Of a stretch of 64,000 bases of DNA, positions 21,938 to 35,200 are shown piece by piece. This stretch comes from Adiantum capillus-veneris (taxonomy: Eukaryota > Streptophyta > Polypodiopsida > Polypodiales > Pteridaceae). The stretch covers positions 42,268,779-42,332,778 of the forward strand of contig CM043970.1 of assembly GCA_014529385.2 (NCBI GenBank), read 5' to 3'. The position numbers and the translations under genes were made by a program. The notes under the pieces were generated by a model. It did no database searches and was not told the origin of the DNA. It saw only the letters and a list, made by a program, of their open reading frames with translations. Positions within the stretch are counted from its first letter, which is position 1; every line of letters begins with the position of its first letter.

Positions 21938-24050
21938 TTGACACATGTTGAGATGGAAAAATCACTCATACAGGACAATCAAATGCCACATAAGTCAAGG
22001 ACAACCATGCATGGTACTTGCAAAAAACAACGTGTTCTATCAACAATGTACAAACAAGTGGAAATTTTGCGGGAAGTAAATGACACATTTGTTATAATGG
22101 AATACAAAACGCTATCACAACCGACATTCTCAAGGTTGTGGAACACACTCTTCCAGACAGTCACTTTATCAAAATCAAGCACATTCTCTAAATACGACAT
22201 TTGCGCATCAATAAAGATCAAGCTAGAGTCTACCAAAAATCATGTGGAGCATGCTAGATACATGGAATAGAGGAGAGCGCACATGTTGCAACAAATGAGT
22301 TGTAGAAATCTGTACTATGCTTGGAGGTGCTCTTCATAAATGAATCCAACCAAGTTCTTGTGCATTATACATGACAAGATGGACCAGAGTAAAACTGCTA
22401 TACCACAAATTAATCCAATTCCAAAATCTCTCAATGGATTTGAGAGTCTTTCACTATCCTTGACAGGAATGCTCACTACATGGACATGGATAAATAGCTT
22501 ATGGTCACTTTGCATTGGGTTGATGGCCAAGTGATCCCAACTTCACACTTTCATCTCTCTCAAAATGTCTAAGAAACTTAGAAAGAGGAGATAAACACAT
22601 GTTTGGTGACTTGAGCTTAGAAAACTCAAGTGTAGAACCACGAACAAATCTTTTATATTTTGTTTTATCTACCACTTCTCTCTATCACCATATGAAAGTG
22701 CTTAAGGAGAAAAATCATTACTGCAAGGAACAGAGTGCTCATAATGAAGAGGCAGAGACGGATCTAATCACAAATGTGGACACTGAGAATATTTCTTCTA
22801 GTCAGGGAAATGATTGTCCAAGGATGGAATCAATCTTTGCTACTAATGCACATGTACAGGAGGATGGCAATGTATCTGGGTTCAAGATATTGTCAAGAAC
22901 ATTGTTGTTGTAACTTGACAATTGTGGTTCAAAAAATAAGAATTGATATGTATTTGCATACCTATCACTATTGGTTACACGAGGAGTGTTTGACATTGTG
23001 CAGTTTTGCTTTCTTATGGTTGGTCACACTCATTGATGCATTGTTCAGTCGCTTTCCTAAGAAGCTTAGAAAACAAGCCATTTTAACATTTCCACATTTG
23101 ATGAATATCTTCAATGAGTGTGTTAGCATGCATCCAGCACCTTTTCTCCTAGAAAAGGTGCTAGACTTTAAAGGATTTGTAAAGGGGTTCTTACATCATG
23201 GAGATGATAGCTTAGTGGGTCACTCAAAGCCATTGCAATTTAGGTTCTATATGAGTGATGGAATACCTTTGATGCATTACAAAGTACACCCTAAAAATGT
23301 TGATTGGTTACCCAAAAATGGTATAGAGTTTTGGAAAAGAAATGACCAAGGAACACCCAAGCTTCTTGAAGATGTTCCAAAAGTATTACCACCCTTTGAT
23401 TATGTTAAATATAGTGAGAAATTTATGGAAAGATTAAAGAAGTATGTTAGTTGGTGGAAAGATCACTTGCAGGAGAAAGGAGACAAAAGTGAGTATGCTA
23501 GGTGGATCAACCTAGTTCTCATGTACTGGGATAATCTCATGCAAGCTATGCAAACCCCTAGTGCAAGCGAAGACACTTTATTTGATGAATTTTGGCCAAG
23601 GAGTACATGTGAACAAGATCCTCCTCTTGAAGTTCCATTAGAAGATAGTCTAGATGAAGTACTTGATGAAATTGAGGGCCACTATTGTGGTCCATTGTGC
23701 AACAAACCTGCTATGAAGTTCAACCCAACTCTTGATGTGGCAAAGAGAGACTTTGTACTTGTGCAACCTTGTGATGAAAATTACCCAATTTAGCTAGGAG
23801 TGACAACAATAGATATTGATCTGAATAATGTGTCAGTAACCTACCTTCAAGTCAAGATACAATACTGGGCACAATTTTAAAGAAGAAAAATGCAAGTGAT
23901 GTGGAGGCTTACAAGGATTGTTGGAACAAGTATTGGAGAGAGAACATCAATGATCCTCAACTCTAGGAAGACACTAGTTGCATCATTTGGCATGAAAACC
24001 CAAGGGTGGATAAATTCCTTAAAAAATTAAGATTCCAAAGGAAATAATCC
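21938..24050 (+). pseudogene. Transposase-like gene (RNase H-fold, DUF7869-like by recall)
   Basis: Conserved blocks follow each other in order on the plus strand. TFSRLWNTLFQTVTL and FSKYDICASIKIKLE lie near 22122-22230, FLCIIHDKMDQSKTA at 22352-22398, and LSLTGMLT near 22453. LQLDNCGSKNKN is at 22904-22941, FLMVGHTH near 23010, and DALFSRFPKKLRKQ at 23035. LVGHSKPLQFRFYMSDG lies near 23213 and DFVLVQPCDENYPI just before a stop at 23791. KKNASDVEAYKDCWNKYW follows in another frame (23880). The LDN and GHTH blocks recall a DDE-type catalytic core annotated elsewhere as DUF7869. At least four frame changes and stops mark it as decayed, unless some are introns. 23035-23791 is one long open frame. 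Confidence 0.55.
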
Positions 24051-24499
<449 letters not shown>

Positions 24500-24699
24500 T
24501 AAACTATCATGTGTAAACACACTCTAGTGTATAGTATGGTTGTTGAAAACGCACAACATTGGATCTTGTAGACTCTTAAGCATCCACTAAACATTGTATC
24601 ACGGTTTTCTTGTGTGCAACAACTAGCACAACACAAACTTACCTCAAGTCCATGAGTCACAAAGAATTGTCCCAAATTTGTGAATTTTTTCCTATTTTC

Positions 24700-26080
24700 C
24701 TAAATATGTGTTCTATGAAAGAGTGAGCATTTTCCTCTTATACATATTTACTGATAGAATTATTTCATGCTCAAAGCGATCACAAGCTATCCACCCATTG
24801 ATAATAAAATATCAATAAACTTGCTATCCTTTTGTATATTCCAACTGTGCTTTTTGACCTATCACGTGTAACATATGTTATCCAAATCCCATTACTACCT
24901 CAAATATATGTTAGTCAAATCCCATTTTAGACTTCTATGTTAAGCAATTGTCCTCAGTTGGTACGTTATGAATTAACAAATGATGCTTAGCAATAAAATG
25001 ATAAAAATTATGTGTCATAAATATTATGTATCAAAATAAAAACTCATAAACTTAAATAAACGAATTTGCTTATGTATGTCGTCGTCATCCACATACTACA
25101 TATTCTAGTGTCGCATAAGTATAATAATAGGTAGCATACATCATATCCTAATTAGAGTATCAAGATATGATCAGTCATAATCATTGTTTAATAATCAAAC
25201 TCCATTTATTCCGAATCCAATTCAATAAACATTGTCTATATTACATAATCATAACCAAATCCAAATCTAAATCTCTTTCATTATATACCCAAGTAACAAA
25301 TTTGCACTAGAGGTGGTGGTAGCCAATCATTGTAGTCGATATTTTCTAAATCGGTGAAGCGACCCCGATCAAACATGTACTTGTGCTGCCTAAACCAACG
25401 AATCTACACTAATATTGTTTAAACTAGTCAATGTGTTATATGTTGATGTGCTGCCCAAATCAGCAAATATGCACTTGTGTTGTTTAAATCGACGGATCTA
25501 CACAGTTATTGGGTGTTGCCTAAATTGGTGAATTTACACCAGGATGTAATGGGATTTGATTAGCATATATTTACTACATGTGACATGTGAAAAAGCACAA
25601 TTGGAATATACAAAAGGATAACAAGTTTATTGATATTTTATTATTGAATAGCTCTTTATAAACTATGGGCGTTTAACATCTGAGCGGAGAGTTTGTTTAT
25701 CATTTTGAGCATTCAAAAAATCTATAAGTAAATACGTGCAAGAGGAAAATGCTAACTCTTGTGTAGAAGGAGATTGTACCTAGTGCTCTCCATTCCTTTT
25801 CTCGCCTCTTCTCTACTCTTTTCTCTTCTCTCTTCTTTCTTCTTTCTTCTCTCTCGTAGTTTACATAGCGCTTCACTCTAGGAAATGCACACATATGTGT
25901 TCTCGTGCTTTCTTTTGTTCTCTATCTCTCTCAAATCGTGTGTCACTCTTGATTTGTGTGTATATGCAATTCACCGAGTATGTAGATCTATTGGTTTTGT
26001 CATTAGTAGTATGCTACTTTTGTATATTTGTAGGTCCTCTACACTTCCATTTGTTGTATTAGCTATTGCTCCGATATCAT
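24700..26080. mobile_element. D-family LTR element remnant with inverted LTRs
   Basis: Three parts. About 24700-24960, read on the minus strand, matches a D-family LTR start ('gcacagttggaatatac', then 'ttattgatattttatta'). 25050-25560, also minus, matches the internal part of element D: 'gtagtatgtggatgacg' at about 25100, and the 'gccgatttaggcagcat'-like minisatellite at 25360-25550. From about 25560 to 26075 a plus-strand D-family LTR begins with the same 'gcacaattggaatatac' text and includes 'ctataagtaaatacgtgcaag' and a pyrimidine-rich core. The two LTR starts therefore form an inverted repeat of roughly 100 bp. No coding frame is present. Confidence 0.65.
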
Positions 26081-26099
26081 ACACATTGTTAATCCAGCA

Positions 26100-26650
26100 A
26101 AACCTTTTGCCTTGAGATTGATGCCACCAATAGAACTATTGGTGCAATACTACTTCAAGAGGCTAGACCAATCACCCTTGAGAGTAAGAAATTGTGCTCA
26201 ATAGAATTACTTTGCGTATGAGCATTAATTGTATGCCATTATTCATGTCCTTCACAGATGGGGGTATTATTTAAACGATGCACAGTTTGAGATTATATTT
26301 GACCATCAGAGCATTAAGTGGTTTACCGATCAAATTGTGCTCAATAGAATTACTTTGCGTATGAGCATTAATTGTATGCCATTATTCATGTCCTTCACAG
26401 ATGGGGGTATTATTTAAACGATGTAGAGTCTGAGATTGTATTTGACCATCAGAGAATTAAGTGGTTTACCAATCAAATGGATTTAAGGCTTGCAAAGCTA
26501 GACGGATCGAAATTCTTCAATAACATATTTGTCTTTACGATATCATAAAGATCCGGTATAGCATGGTAGCCAATGCTTTATAATGCATGCAAGAGATTAA
26601 TGCTCTTTCTTTCACAAAAATTACGAGTGAATTATTGGCCTCTCTTTGAG
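26100..26650 (+). pseudogene. Ty3/gypsy chromovirus reverse transcriptase end and RNase H
   Basis: After the D-family LTR the plus strand reads EIDATNRTIGAILLQEARPI and ESKKLCSIELL. A frame change leads to LYAIIHVLHRWGYYLND and FDHQSIKWFTDQ, the Ty3/gypsy RNase H signature. Further on, RLAKLDGSKFF and NALSRMQEINALSF match the linker after RNase H. A 145-bp stretch (26192-26336) is repeated in tandem at 26337-26480, duplicating part of RNase H. Several stops are present. The left end is cut by the adjacent LTR junction, so the upstream gag and polymerase parts are missing. Confidence 0.75.
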
Positions 26651-28740
26651 GGAAGTTTAAGCATGATCCGTTATACAATACAGTGTGGAGTTCTGTAACA
26701 ATGAGGGAGCCCTTTTACTCTAATATGAGTGTACCAATAAACTCTACACACAGCTTTGCTTTTTCACCATTGAAGGATGTTGGGGTGTACGAGGGCCACT
26801 TAAGTTGATTAAGTAATGTGCAAATGAGTGTGTGATATGTGGACTGAAATGGTGGGTTTCCATACTCAAAAAATATGCCATAGGGAGATTCTCTCAAATG
26901 AAAAAAATATGGGGAAAGAATTGGAAAAGAAAGGTCGTGGAGAGAAATCCTAGTACATTGTTCTACATAGCTTTTTGTTGAGGGTCATTACATGAGTGAA
27001 GTTGAGCATTGGGAGTTGGGTTACCCAGTGTGAGGTGGATTAGGTAGTTGGAGATCTCCATTGGTGGCCTCACCATAGGACATAAATAAATGGGTATACG
27101 TGCTTTGACACCAGGTTAACATTCTTTTGACAGTATTTTTGAGCAGTGATGTTGGTTTATGACTTGAAAGTACTATGTTTACAATTTATGCATTGATTTC
27201 CTAAGTTTTGCTTGAGATTTTGATCTTTATACAAAGGACACTTTGTCGTATTTTTCTCACGAGTCCTCTACAATACTCTTTCATATTGGATATTTCAGTG
27301 ATTTGTTGCGTTTCAAGTTGAGCTTTTGATCTCCGTGCAAAGAGACTATGCTGAATTTTTTGTCGAAAAAATTGTGTGGAACAAGAGAGAGAGAGAGAGA
27401 GTGGAGTGATTGGTAGCCTTTGGATGTCTTGAAGATCAAGGGATCAAACAAGGTGAGGAGACATGAAGCCCTGCTAAGTTAAGAGGGGATGAGAGTTATA
27501 GAGAGTAAATTTAAATGAGTGTCCTGGAGATCAAGAGATCAAACAAGCTGAGGAGGCACGAAACCCTGCTAAGTTAAGAGGGGATAAGAGTTATAGGGAG
27601 CCTACAATCACATGGATTTTTTGTCGTGTTTTAATATAAAATTATATTATCCATTATACATACATATTCACAAATGGTTTATATATTAGGACCCCTTGTT
27701 TAAATAGTAAGGTGAAAGGTACACATTGCACATTAACATTTCTAAACAAAGTAAAATAAAAAGACATATTGAAACACTAAAACAAAAGAATATTTTAAGG
27801 CCTTCATAAGAAAAGATAGATTTATTAATCATAGAAAATAATAAAATAATTTAATGAAATGAATCTTTGTGAAGTCCTTGAATCAAAGGACTTTTTACAA
27901 GTTAAAATATTTTTAAAAAAATTATTGAATCAATATTTCACATCATAGGATCAAACTCCTATGAATACACTCTTTAATCCTTTGTCTCTAAAGCCTTTTT
28001 AAGTATGCCAAAAAAATGAATGTTGTTTTGAGAAATAGCATGTGAAAGGACAGGATTTCTTTCTTTTCAAGACTTTTAAGTCTCTCTGTCAAGGGAAACA
28101 TGTCTAACAATTAGAATTGAACTTCCTTCGCCTTATGGATACTAAAGCCTTTAGCAGGCCAAAAAGAAGGCATCCCCTACTTTCTATCCTTTTTGAGAGG
28201 TCAAAACATTCATATCCCTTTTCTATTGGGCCACTATCTTTTTTGTATGATTATGTGGCCCACTTTCAAGAGTAGCCTTTCCTTTTCGAAGTGAAGGCTT
28301 CTATTTTAAAATAACAAGTGAAAGGGTCACATGGCTTTCTAAAACAGTAAGAAAATAAAAATCATTAGGTTGAGTTCAACTAAAAATTTAATGTTCATGA
28401 AAGGAATGCCTCAACATAGCCTTGAGCAAATTAAAATTTGAGACTAGCCGGTTGCAAACCATGGTAATGGGAAAAAAAACCAGTTAAATATGTGAGAAAA
28501 TAGTTCAACAATCATGCAAATTTTAAATTTTTGCTAGTATATCTAGTTTTCTTCTTTGTGAGGGGGAAACTCAGCCAATGGCCTCTTAATAAAAAGGATT
28601 TCTCAAATATTGACTAGAATTAAGTTATAGTGCAAGAAAAGTCAAATCGTGTGAGACTGTGAAATAACAAGGTGAGATTTCACGATGGCTTTTCAAAAAG
28701 AAAATCAAAATATGAGAAATAAAAATACAATATATATATA

Positions 28741-28816
<76 letters not shown>

Positions 28817-29640
28817 CAATCGCTTGTTCTTGTGAAAAAAGCTCCTTACTCTTTAAAAGCTTTAAAAATAAAAAAGTACACAAAATAAAAACAATGTAAT
28901 CCCATCCTAAGAAAAAAGAACAAATATAAATTGTGTGTTCATGTTGAAAATAATATAACATGAGTAAGGACAAAAAAAATAAACAAGACAAAGTCTTAAA
29001 AAGCGTTGTAAGGCTATGAAATGAAAGAGACCCATTTGACAAACTCCATCAACATTTAAGATGAGTCTCCATCGTTGGCACTGAAAACATTGGAAGGATG
29101 CCTGACTCGACTCAACACTAAGGCTTCTTTTAGAAAGCCAAAAAGAACTTATCTATATATATGTGTATGTATATCTATAGAATTTACTAGAATTATGCAA
29201 GGTATGGCTTTACTTTAACATTCTAAAGCAATAGAATGCAAGAAAAGTCAACACATGTCATATGTGAAATGAAACCTGAAATAAAAAGATCCATTTACTA
29301 TTTTATAACTGAAATAATATTTAAGGTAAGTCTCAATCATCATTGAAAACATTGAAAGTATGCATAACTCAACTCCCCTCTAAGGCTTCTTTTAGAAAGC
29401 CAAAAAGAGTGTGCACGGTTTTTGCAAAAGATACTTTGTCTTTAGAAAGATAACAAGCCTTAGTTTTTGCTAAATTTTATTCAAGAGTCATCCCATGCAT
29501 TTATTTTCAACTGGAGCTAAAACCACTCATTTTTTAACTCTCAAGGATAGTTTTCTTCAAAATTGGGATTCAATCTTTTTATTTCTTTTTTAATGAAGTT
29601 TTGAAAATAAAGAGGCCTCTTAGACTCCATTATCTTCCTA
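26650..29640. other. Degenerate AT-rich DNA inside the chromovirus remnant
   Basis: About 3 kb separates the RNase H and integrase parts of the chromovirus. It includes an approximately 95-bp tandem duplication (about 27425-27515 and 27525-27605, both with 'ccctgctaagttaagagggga'). It also has a (GA)n tract near 27387 and a compound TA/TG/GA microsatellite at 28732-28813. Two similar segments lie near 29090-29160 and 29350-29410 ('aaggcttcttttagaaagccaaaaagaa'). No coding frame is recognisable. It is probably later insertions that have decayed. Confidence 0.45.
28732..28813. repeat. Compound (TA)n(TG)n(TA)n(GA)n microsatellite
   Basis: Contiguous TA, TG, TA and GA dinucleotide blocks. The frames across it (RERERE or IYIYIY) are artefacts. 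Confidence 0.98.
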
Positions 29641-30449
29641 ATATAGGAGAACTACAATGGTGGAAGCATTTTTCTATTGAGGACGAGTATTTGCTCCATA
29701 AGAGGAGAGTTTGAGTATCCAGGTCTTTCAACACTAAGTGCCAGTGTCATGATAATCCAAGTGTAAGTGATCCTGGTATTTGAAAGACATATGCATCAGT
29801 AAGAAAGCAATTTTAGTAGCCAGGCTTACACAAGGATGTACATGAGTACGTGATAGATTGCCAAACATGTCAAGTGACAAAAGTTGAGCATCTTAAGATA
29901 GACGGGATTTTACATCCAACAGAGATCTCAAACGAAAAATGAGAAAGCATCTCTATGGGTTTCGTTGTCAGTTTACCTATGCCAGTTCGTGGCCGTGACT
30001 ATTTGGGTAGAGCTGGAACAAGATGTGTAGATTTATGAAGTTTGAAAACTAAGCCCACACCTAAACTTTCACCTAAGTATTGTGGTCTTTTTTACACTCT
30101 TAAAAATATTAGTGAACGTGCTTTAAAAACTCGACTTACAAGCACATTCAAGAGTTCATCATATCCTTCATGTCAGCCACTTATGAAAGTGGTTAGGACA
30201 CTCTGATAATTTCATTGATTCAGACATTCTTGTTGACATAATCGAGCCACCCACTCAATCTCATGAGCAGGAAAGGATTTTGGATCACCATAAGTCACGC
30301 GAATACATAATCATGCTCGTCAACAAATCCTCATCAAGTGGAAAGATAAACATGAGGAGGGTGCCACTTGGGAGAACATTAGTGTGATCAAGAAGGGGTT
30401 TCCTACTTTTGTTTTTGAGAACAGAAACTCTTCTCCAAGTGGGGAGTAA
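29640..30449 (+). pseudogene. Ty3/gypsy chromovirus integrase with chromodomain-like tail
   Basis: The plus strand reads PGLHKDVHEYVIDCQTCQ (29838-29890), the HHCC zinc region of a gypsy integrase. SISMGFVVSLPMPVRGRDY follows, where catalytic D has become G in 'MDFV'. After decay, the 3' end reads ERILDHHKS and then QQILIKWKDKHEEGATWE with FPTFVFE (30275-30420). This is the chromodomain-like C-terminus of plant chromoviruses (Tekay/Del group), thought to guide insertion into heterochromatin. There are many stops and frame changes. It ends right before a purine tract (AAGTGGGGAGTAA) and the LTR start at 30450. Confidence 0.75.
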
Positions 30450-30874
30450 TGTCCGGACAAGGGTAGGATTATGGGGACATGGCCCTAGGTATGAGCAATT
30501 CAAGGCTTTCCTAAAGGTAGGCTAGGACGTGTATAAAAGGGATATGGTTGAAGGAGAAGGGAATGATCAGTCCCTGCCCTTCTAGCCTTGTACACGTGTT
30601 GGACCTTCATCATCTTACTTCCATTGCTTGATTACTTGAGGTCAATGATGCACCCTTTCTAGCAATGGCTCTTCAAGCCCATGTGTTGATGATAGAACTT
30701 ATGGCCACCTCCTATGCTATACCAAATTTGCACCAACATACACTTTGCACACGCTGTGATGCTCCAATGAGCATACCTACCTGGGTCATTGTTGGTGCAA
30801 AAGACTTCATTACTTGTGGAGATGTAGGATTGAGAGAGAGATGGATTGTGTTGAGTGGATAAACGTCTCTTGCT

Positions 30875-30919
<45 letters not shown>

Positions 30920-30960
30920 AGAAGAAGACGAGGAGGAGATAGAAGAGAAGCTTTTAACGT
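30450..30960 (+). repeat. Probable 3' LTR of the chromovirus, end undefined
   Basis: TGTCCGGACAAGGG begins immediately after the purine tract, as a gypsy LTR should. A TATA-like 'gtataaaagg' lies at about 30531. I could not find the matching 5' LTR, so the right end is a guess. A (GA)n tract at 30877-30915 lies inside the proposed span. Confidence 0.45.
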
Positions 30961-31015
30961 TGTAGGAACAATCCCAAGAGACCTCATACATCTATCCATA
31001 TTGAATTCAAGACCT

Positions 31016-31055
<40 letters not shown>
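30877..31055. repeat. (GA)n and (GT)n microsatellites
   Basis: (GA)n at 30877-30915 and (GT)n at 31020-31055. Between them at about 30960 is a 'cgttgtaggaacaatcccaa' segment that recurs at 32697 and 36944. Confidence 0.95.
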
Positions 31056-31057
<2 letters not shown>

Positions 31058-32205
31058 GATTTTGCACAAATCCTGGTTGTTTGGCTATGTCTACTTGAAA
31101 ATAAATGTTAAAAAACAGTTTTTTTTCTATCACTGATAATGTATATAAAAAGTTAATTTGAGATTTAAAGTGAAGTTTTGAATATTTTTATGAGAAACTT
31201 ACAAGGCTTTCTCAATGTGGGTCCAAAAACTCATCAAAGGAAATTTCTTTTGTTTGGCTAGAATTAGGTAAAGAAAGTGTAGTTCCTTTAGTATCGAGTA
31301 GTCGTTTGCATACTTTTGTCAATTTACCAATCCCCTATGGCCTTTCATTTGTTCCCTTTTGGGGGAGGGTGCGTTTCCAAACTCACCATGAAGTAGCACC
31401 AATGTTCGGGAAAAATGTGTCTCAACTTAATATCGTGGCTATTTCAATTTCCAAAATGCCGGTTGGAGCAAGGAGAAAAGGAGAAATTCCACCCCAAAAT
31501 AGAGAAAAATAGTGTAAAAACTTGAAAAAAGTAACCTAATTTTCTAAAATTTTCTCTTGGCAAATTCAAGAAAAGGAATTTTGTATGTTTGGAAAAACGA
31601 TTTTTCCCGAACACTAGGTAGCACTCTTGGACGTTTCAAACATTGTTGGCATGGGAGAAAGGTGTACAACCATTTGTGTGAATTTGTCAATTAGTTTACT
31701 GGTCCCTCCATTAAAGGGCCTCATTTGACTTCCTTTGCTCTTTGTCTCAAAATGCCTACCAGCTTCAACTTCAATGGAGGGACCTGTTCACTAACTAACA
31801 TTGTGCTTCCCGAAAAAAGCATGGTGAACATCCTCAACAAAACCAAGAAGCAGTTCAGTTTGTAAATTTTTGCTCCATCTCCATTGCTCAAAAAAGCTTT
31901 CTTGGCGAGCATTGACTACGGCCTTTGAATCGTTCTCTATTTGTTAATGACATGTGGCATGTCTACAATGCTTTGATGCTTCCATTTTAAGAACAGAGCT
32001 TGTTGCCATTTACATATTTACATCATGCTCTAATTGGAAGCTTTATCACTACTCATACTTGACAAATTTTGTACAACCATGCTCCCAATAATTTGAATTA
32101 GCAAGGGAATACTGCTCATCATGACAATTTTCATGGGAATTCGAGGTAGCTTGCTTTAAAATAGGCTCTTGCTTTTCCTGCACTTGCACATTAGAAACAT
32201 TGAGA
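31056..32205. other. Intergenic region downstream of the Deg gene
   Basis: AT-rich, with no protein-like frame. The Deg stop codon lies at 32210 on the minus strand, so the 3' untranslated region should fall in the right part of this stretch. I could not place a poly(A) site with confidence. Confidence 0.45.
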
Positions 32206-32209
32206 AGTT

Positions 32210-35200
32210 TCACTCATTGATCTCCTCCAATGTGATGTAGCAATCACGAACCGAACTACCCCTTTTCACGGTTACCTGGAAGCATACAAATTTACCAAAA
32301 AATGTTATTGAATCGAAAGATATTTTCAGCACTCCTCTTTTAACACAATTTTCTTTTAAAATCCCTTTTTGTGCACATCAAAATACCACTAAAATAAATT
32401 CTCTCTTGAAATTCCCTTTTATAGTGACACAGATGAACCCATTGAATCTCTATTATAAGCTCCAACAACACACTCAAATCCTTACCCTCACAATTTCTCC
32501 AGCTTGACGATCGTCAAAGGCTGCCAAAAGATCTTCTACAGCACTCAAGGTCTGCAACACAAAATACTCATTAAAATCAATAACCATATGCAAACTACAA
32601 CAAGATAAAAAAAGTTCACAAGTGCCAGCAATGAAAAATGATTAAAGTGGATGTGCGGGGGGGGGGGGGGGGGGGGGGGGGAAAGAAACTTTCAACATCG
32701 TAGGAACAATCCCAAGACACATCAAAGATCTATCCAACGAGTCTTGAACATGCACAAAAGTATCCAATCCTCTGACAACGACTATGAATAAAGACTTAAG
32801 GTACAATGTTCAATATCTAGCCCCCATGCCCGAGACAATGATGCACGAGAGCATCCACATCTCTATGTAACATTAACAACAAAAGTGCACAATGATAGGT
32901 GTATCATGCCCAAGAAAAACTGATGTAGAACAGCATTTATGTTTCTATAAATTGTGGGTGTGGGTAAACAACAATGTGGATTATTTGCATATCATGAAAA
33001 ACATCTATCCTAAATGCCCATAATAGGAGAGCACGATGCCTATCCTAGAGGGATATGCCCATAATATGAGAGCACTATTCCTATCCTAGAGGGATATGGC
33101 TCATAATATGAGAGCACTATGCCTATCCTAGAGGGTTTAGGTAGAGGCTACTTACACAATGGTAGGGTGGAGAATCGGATGCCAGTTGACCAAGGCCTCA
33201 CAGGAACGTTGCCTCTCAGCTGTGGCTAGCACACTATATACATACATCATGCACAATGCCCTTGGGCGAACACCGTGCATATGTATAAAGCCATCCATGG
33301 CACAAGGCCAAGATAAATAAACAAGTCACACTAAAGCCTCTTATAGAAAATCACACTAGAACTTTGATAAATAAGCCAAAGAAAATTCAAATACCTGGCC
33401 ATTGATAGCAACAATCACATCACCCAATACAATCCGTCCAGCTGCATCTCTCAATGTGCCTCGAAGGCCAGCTCGTGCAGCACCGCCCCCTGAACTGACA
33501 TCAAGAACAAGCACACCAACAACTCCAACCTGCTTTGCTTGGCTATCACTTGCACATATAATGCCCAGACCAGCCCTCACTGCCTTTCCATCTCTTATAA
33601 TTTCATTGACAACACGTCTCACCGTATCCACCGGAATCGCAAAGCTTACCCCCACACTTGCGCCAGATGGAGAGTAGATTGCAGTATTAACGCCTATCAA
33701 TCGACCTTGGCTATCTAGCAAAGGCCCTCCAGAATTTCCTGGGTTTATTGAAGCATCGCTTTGAATGACACCTCTGATCATGCGTCCACTCACACCCATT
33801 ATGTCTCTTCCTACACCTGAGATGATTCCACTTGTCAATGTGCGGTCAAGGCCAAACGGATTTCCAATGGCCAAGACATGCTGACCGACTTGTAATGCCT
33901 GCAAAAAAGCATGCATTGCCCATACTTAGCTGTTGAAAAGGACATTTTTTCCGATAATAATCCAAGGAGTGCCCTACAACATGAATTTTAGAAATGAATA
34001 ATAGGAGCTTAGGAGATACAAATTGGAACTCATATGATCCCGGGCTATCATAACATCACATCCAGCATTGTGTGCGTGCGTATGGGTAGCATAGCATCCA
34101 AGATATATCAACTCAAAGCAGCACAACATTCAAAATCTACGACGACATACCTGTGAAGTGCCTACCGATACTGGCTTCAATTTGGAAGCTGGAGCTGCAA
34201 TCTTAATGACTGCAAGATCCTTGTTCTTTGCGACTCCGACAACTGTTGCATCCCAAGTCGTCGTGTCTGCCAAAGTCACACGTGCGCGGTTCCCATTCAT
34301 GATAACATGGTAGTTGGTAACAATATGGCCCTCCTTGTCCCACACAAAACCACTGCCTGTACCCCTTGGAATATCAATGGTATTGAGAGTAACTTCTTTA
34401 GAGGTAGTGATGTTTACAACAGAAGGGCTCACTTCCTGAAAGACTTTGATTGTGTTACGCTCCGCATCTAGCCACCAATCTGGCCCAACACCGACAAATA
34501 ATTAAAGCTGTAGCCAACAAGCATAATCAAGCCACCCAAGAAACATAATCGATGCAATCTATAAATAAAAAACCTTCTCAGCCTTGAATTTTAAGGGCAA
34601 ACTAATGAGAGAACCGGCATTTTTGCCAAAATCTAAAGCATTCATCGAGATTTATAACTAAAATACCTTAAGTTTGGCTTGGAATAAGTTCCCAATAAAT
34701 CATAACCAGGATTTTGCATTTTTAACCAGAAAATTCGCACTACAAACTGAGATATGTGGCACTGCTTCTTTGATGTGGTCTTAATCTTACCTTCTTCTTT
34801 TTGTAATGTTGAATTGTTCTTCGAATACAATCCTGAAGAATCCAATGCTGGTTCTCCTCCACTCAAATAAAGCTGTAGCAGCTCCTGTGCCGCTCGTGGT
34901 ATGTACTCTTGGGTATCGACGAGCCTTTCCACAAGCTCTCTCTTTTCCAAACAGTCCCGATAATCAACACAACCCAAATCAAGTATTTGCTTTAGCTGGC
35001 TAACCTTGAGAGCGTCAAGGTCAGAAAAACTGTAATTTGAAAGAGGAGCATTTCTCTGAGCTTGTAACGAGACAGGTATCGAACAAGATAGTCGAGCTTC
35101 ATGTCTTCGAGAGTTGGTCCATAGATTCAGCTTTGAGTCTTCGTCTGAAAGAAAACACCTAATGCTTGCACCTGGCTCTTGTTCCTTCAAGGCATTCCGA

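Noticed and set aside
33402-33677. Plus-strand 91-codon frame inside Deg exon 4
   Set aside because: It is the antisense shadow of the protease and PDZ coding sequence.
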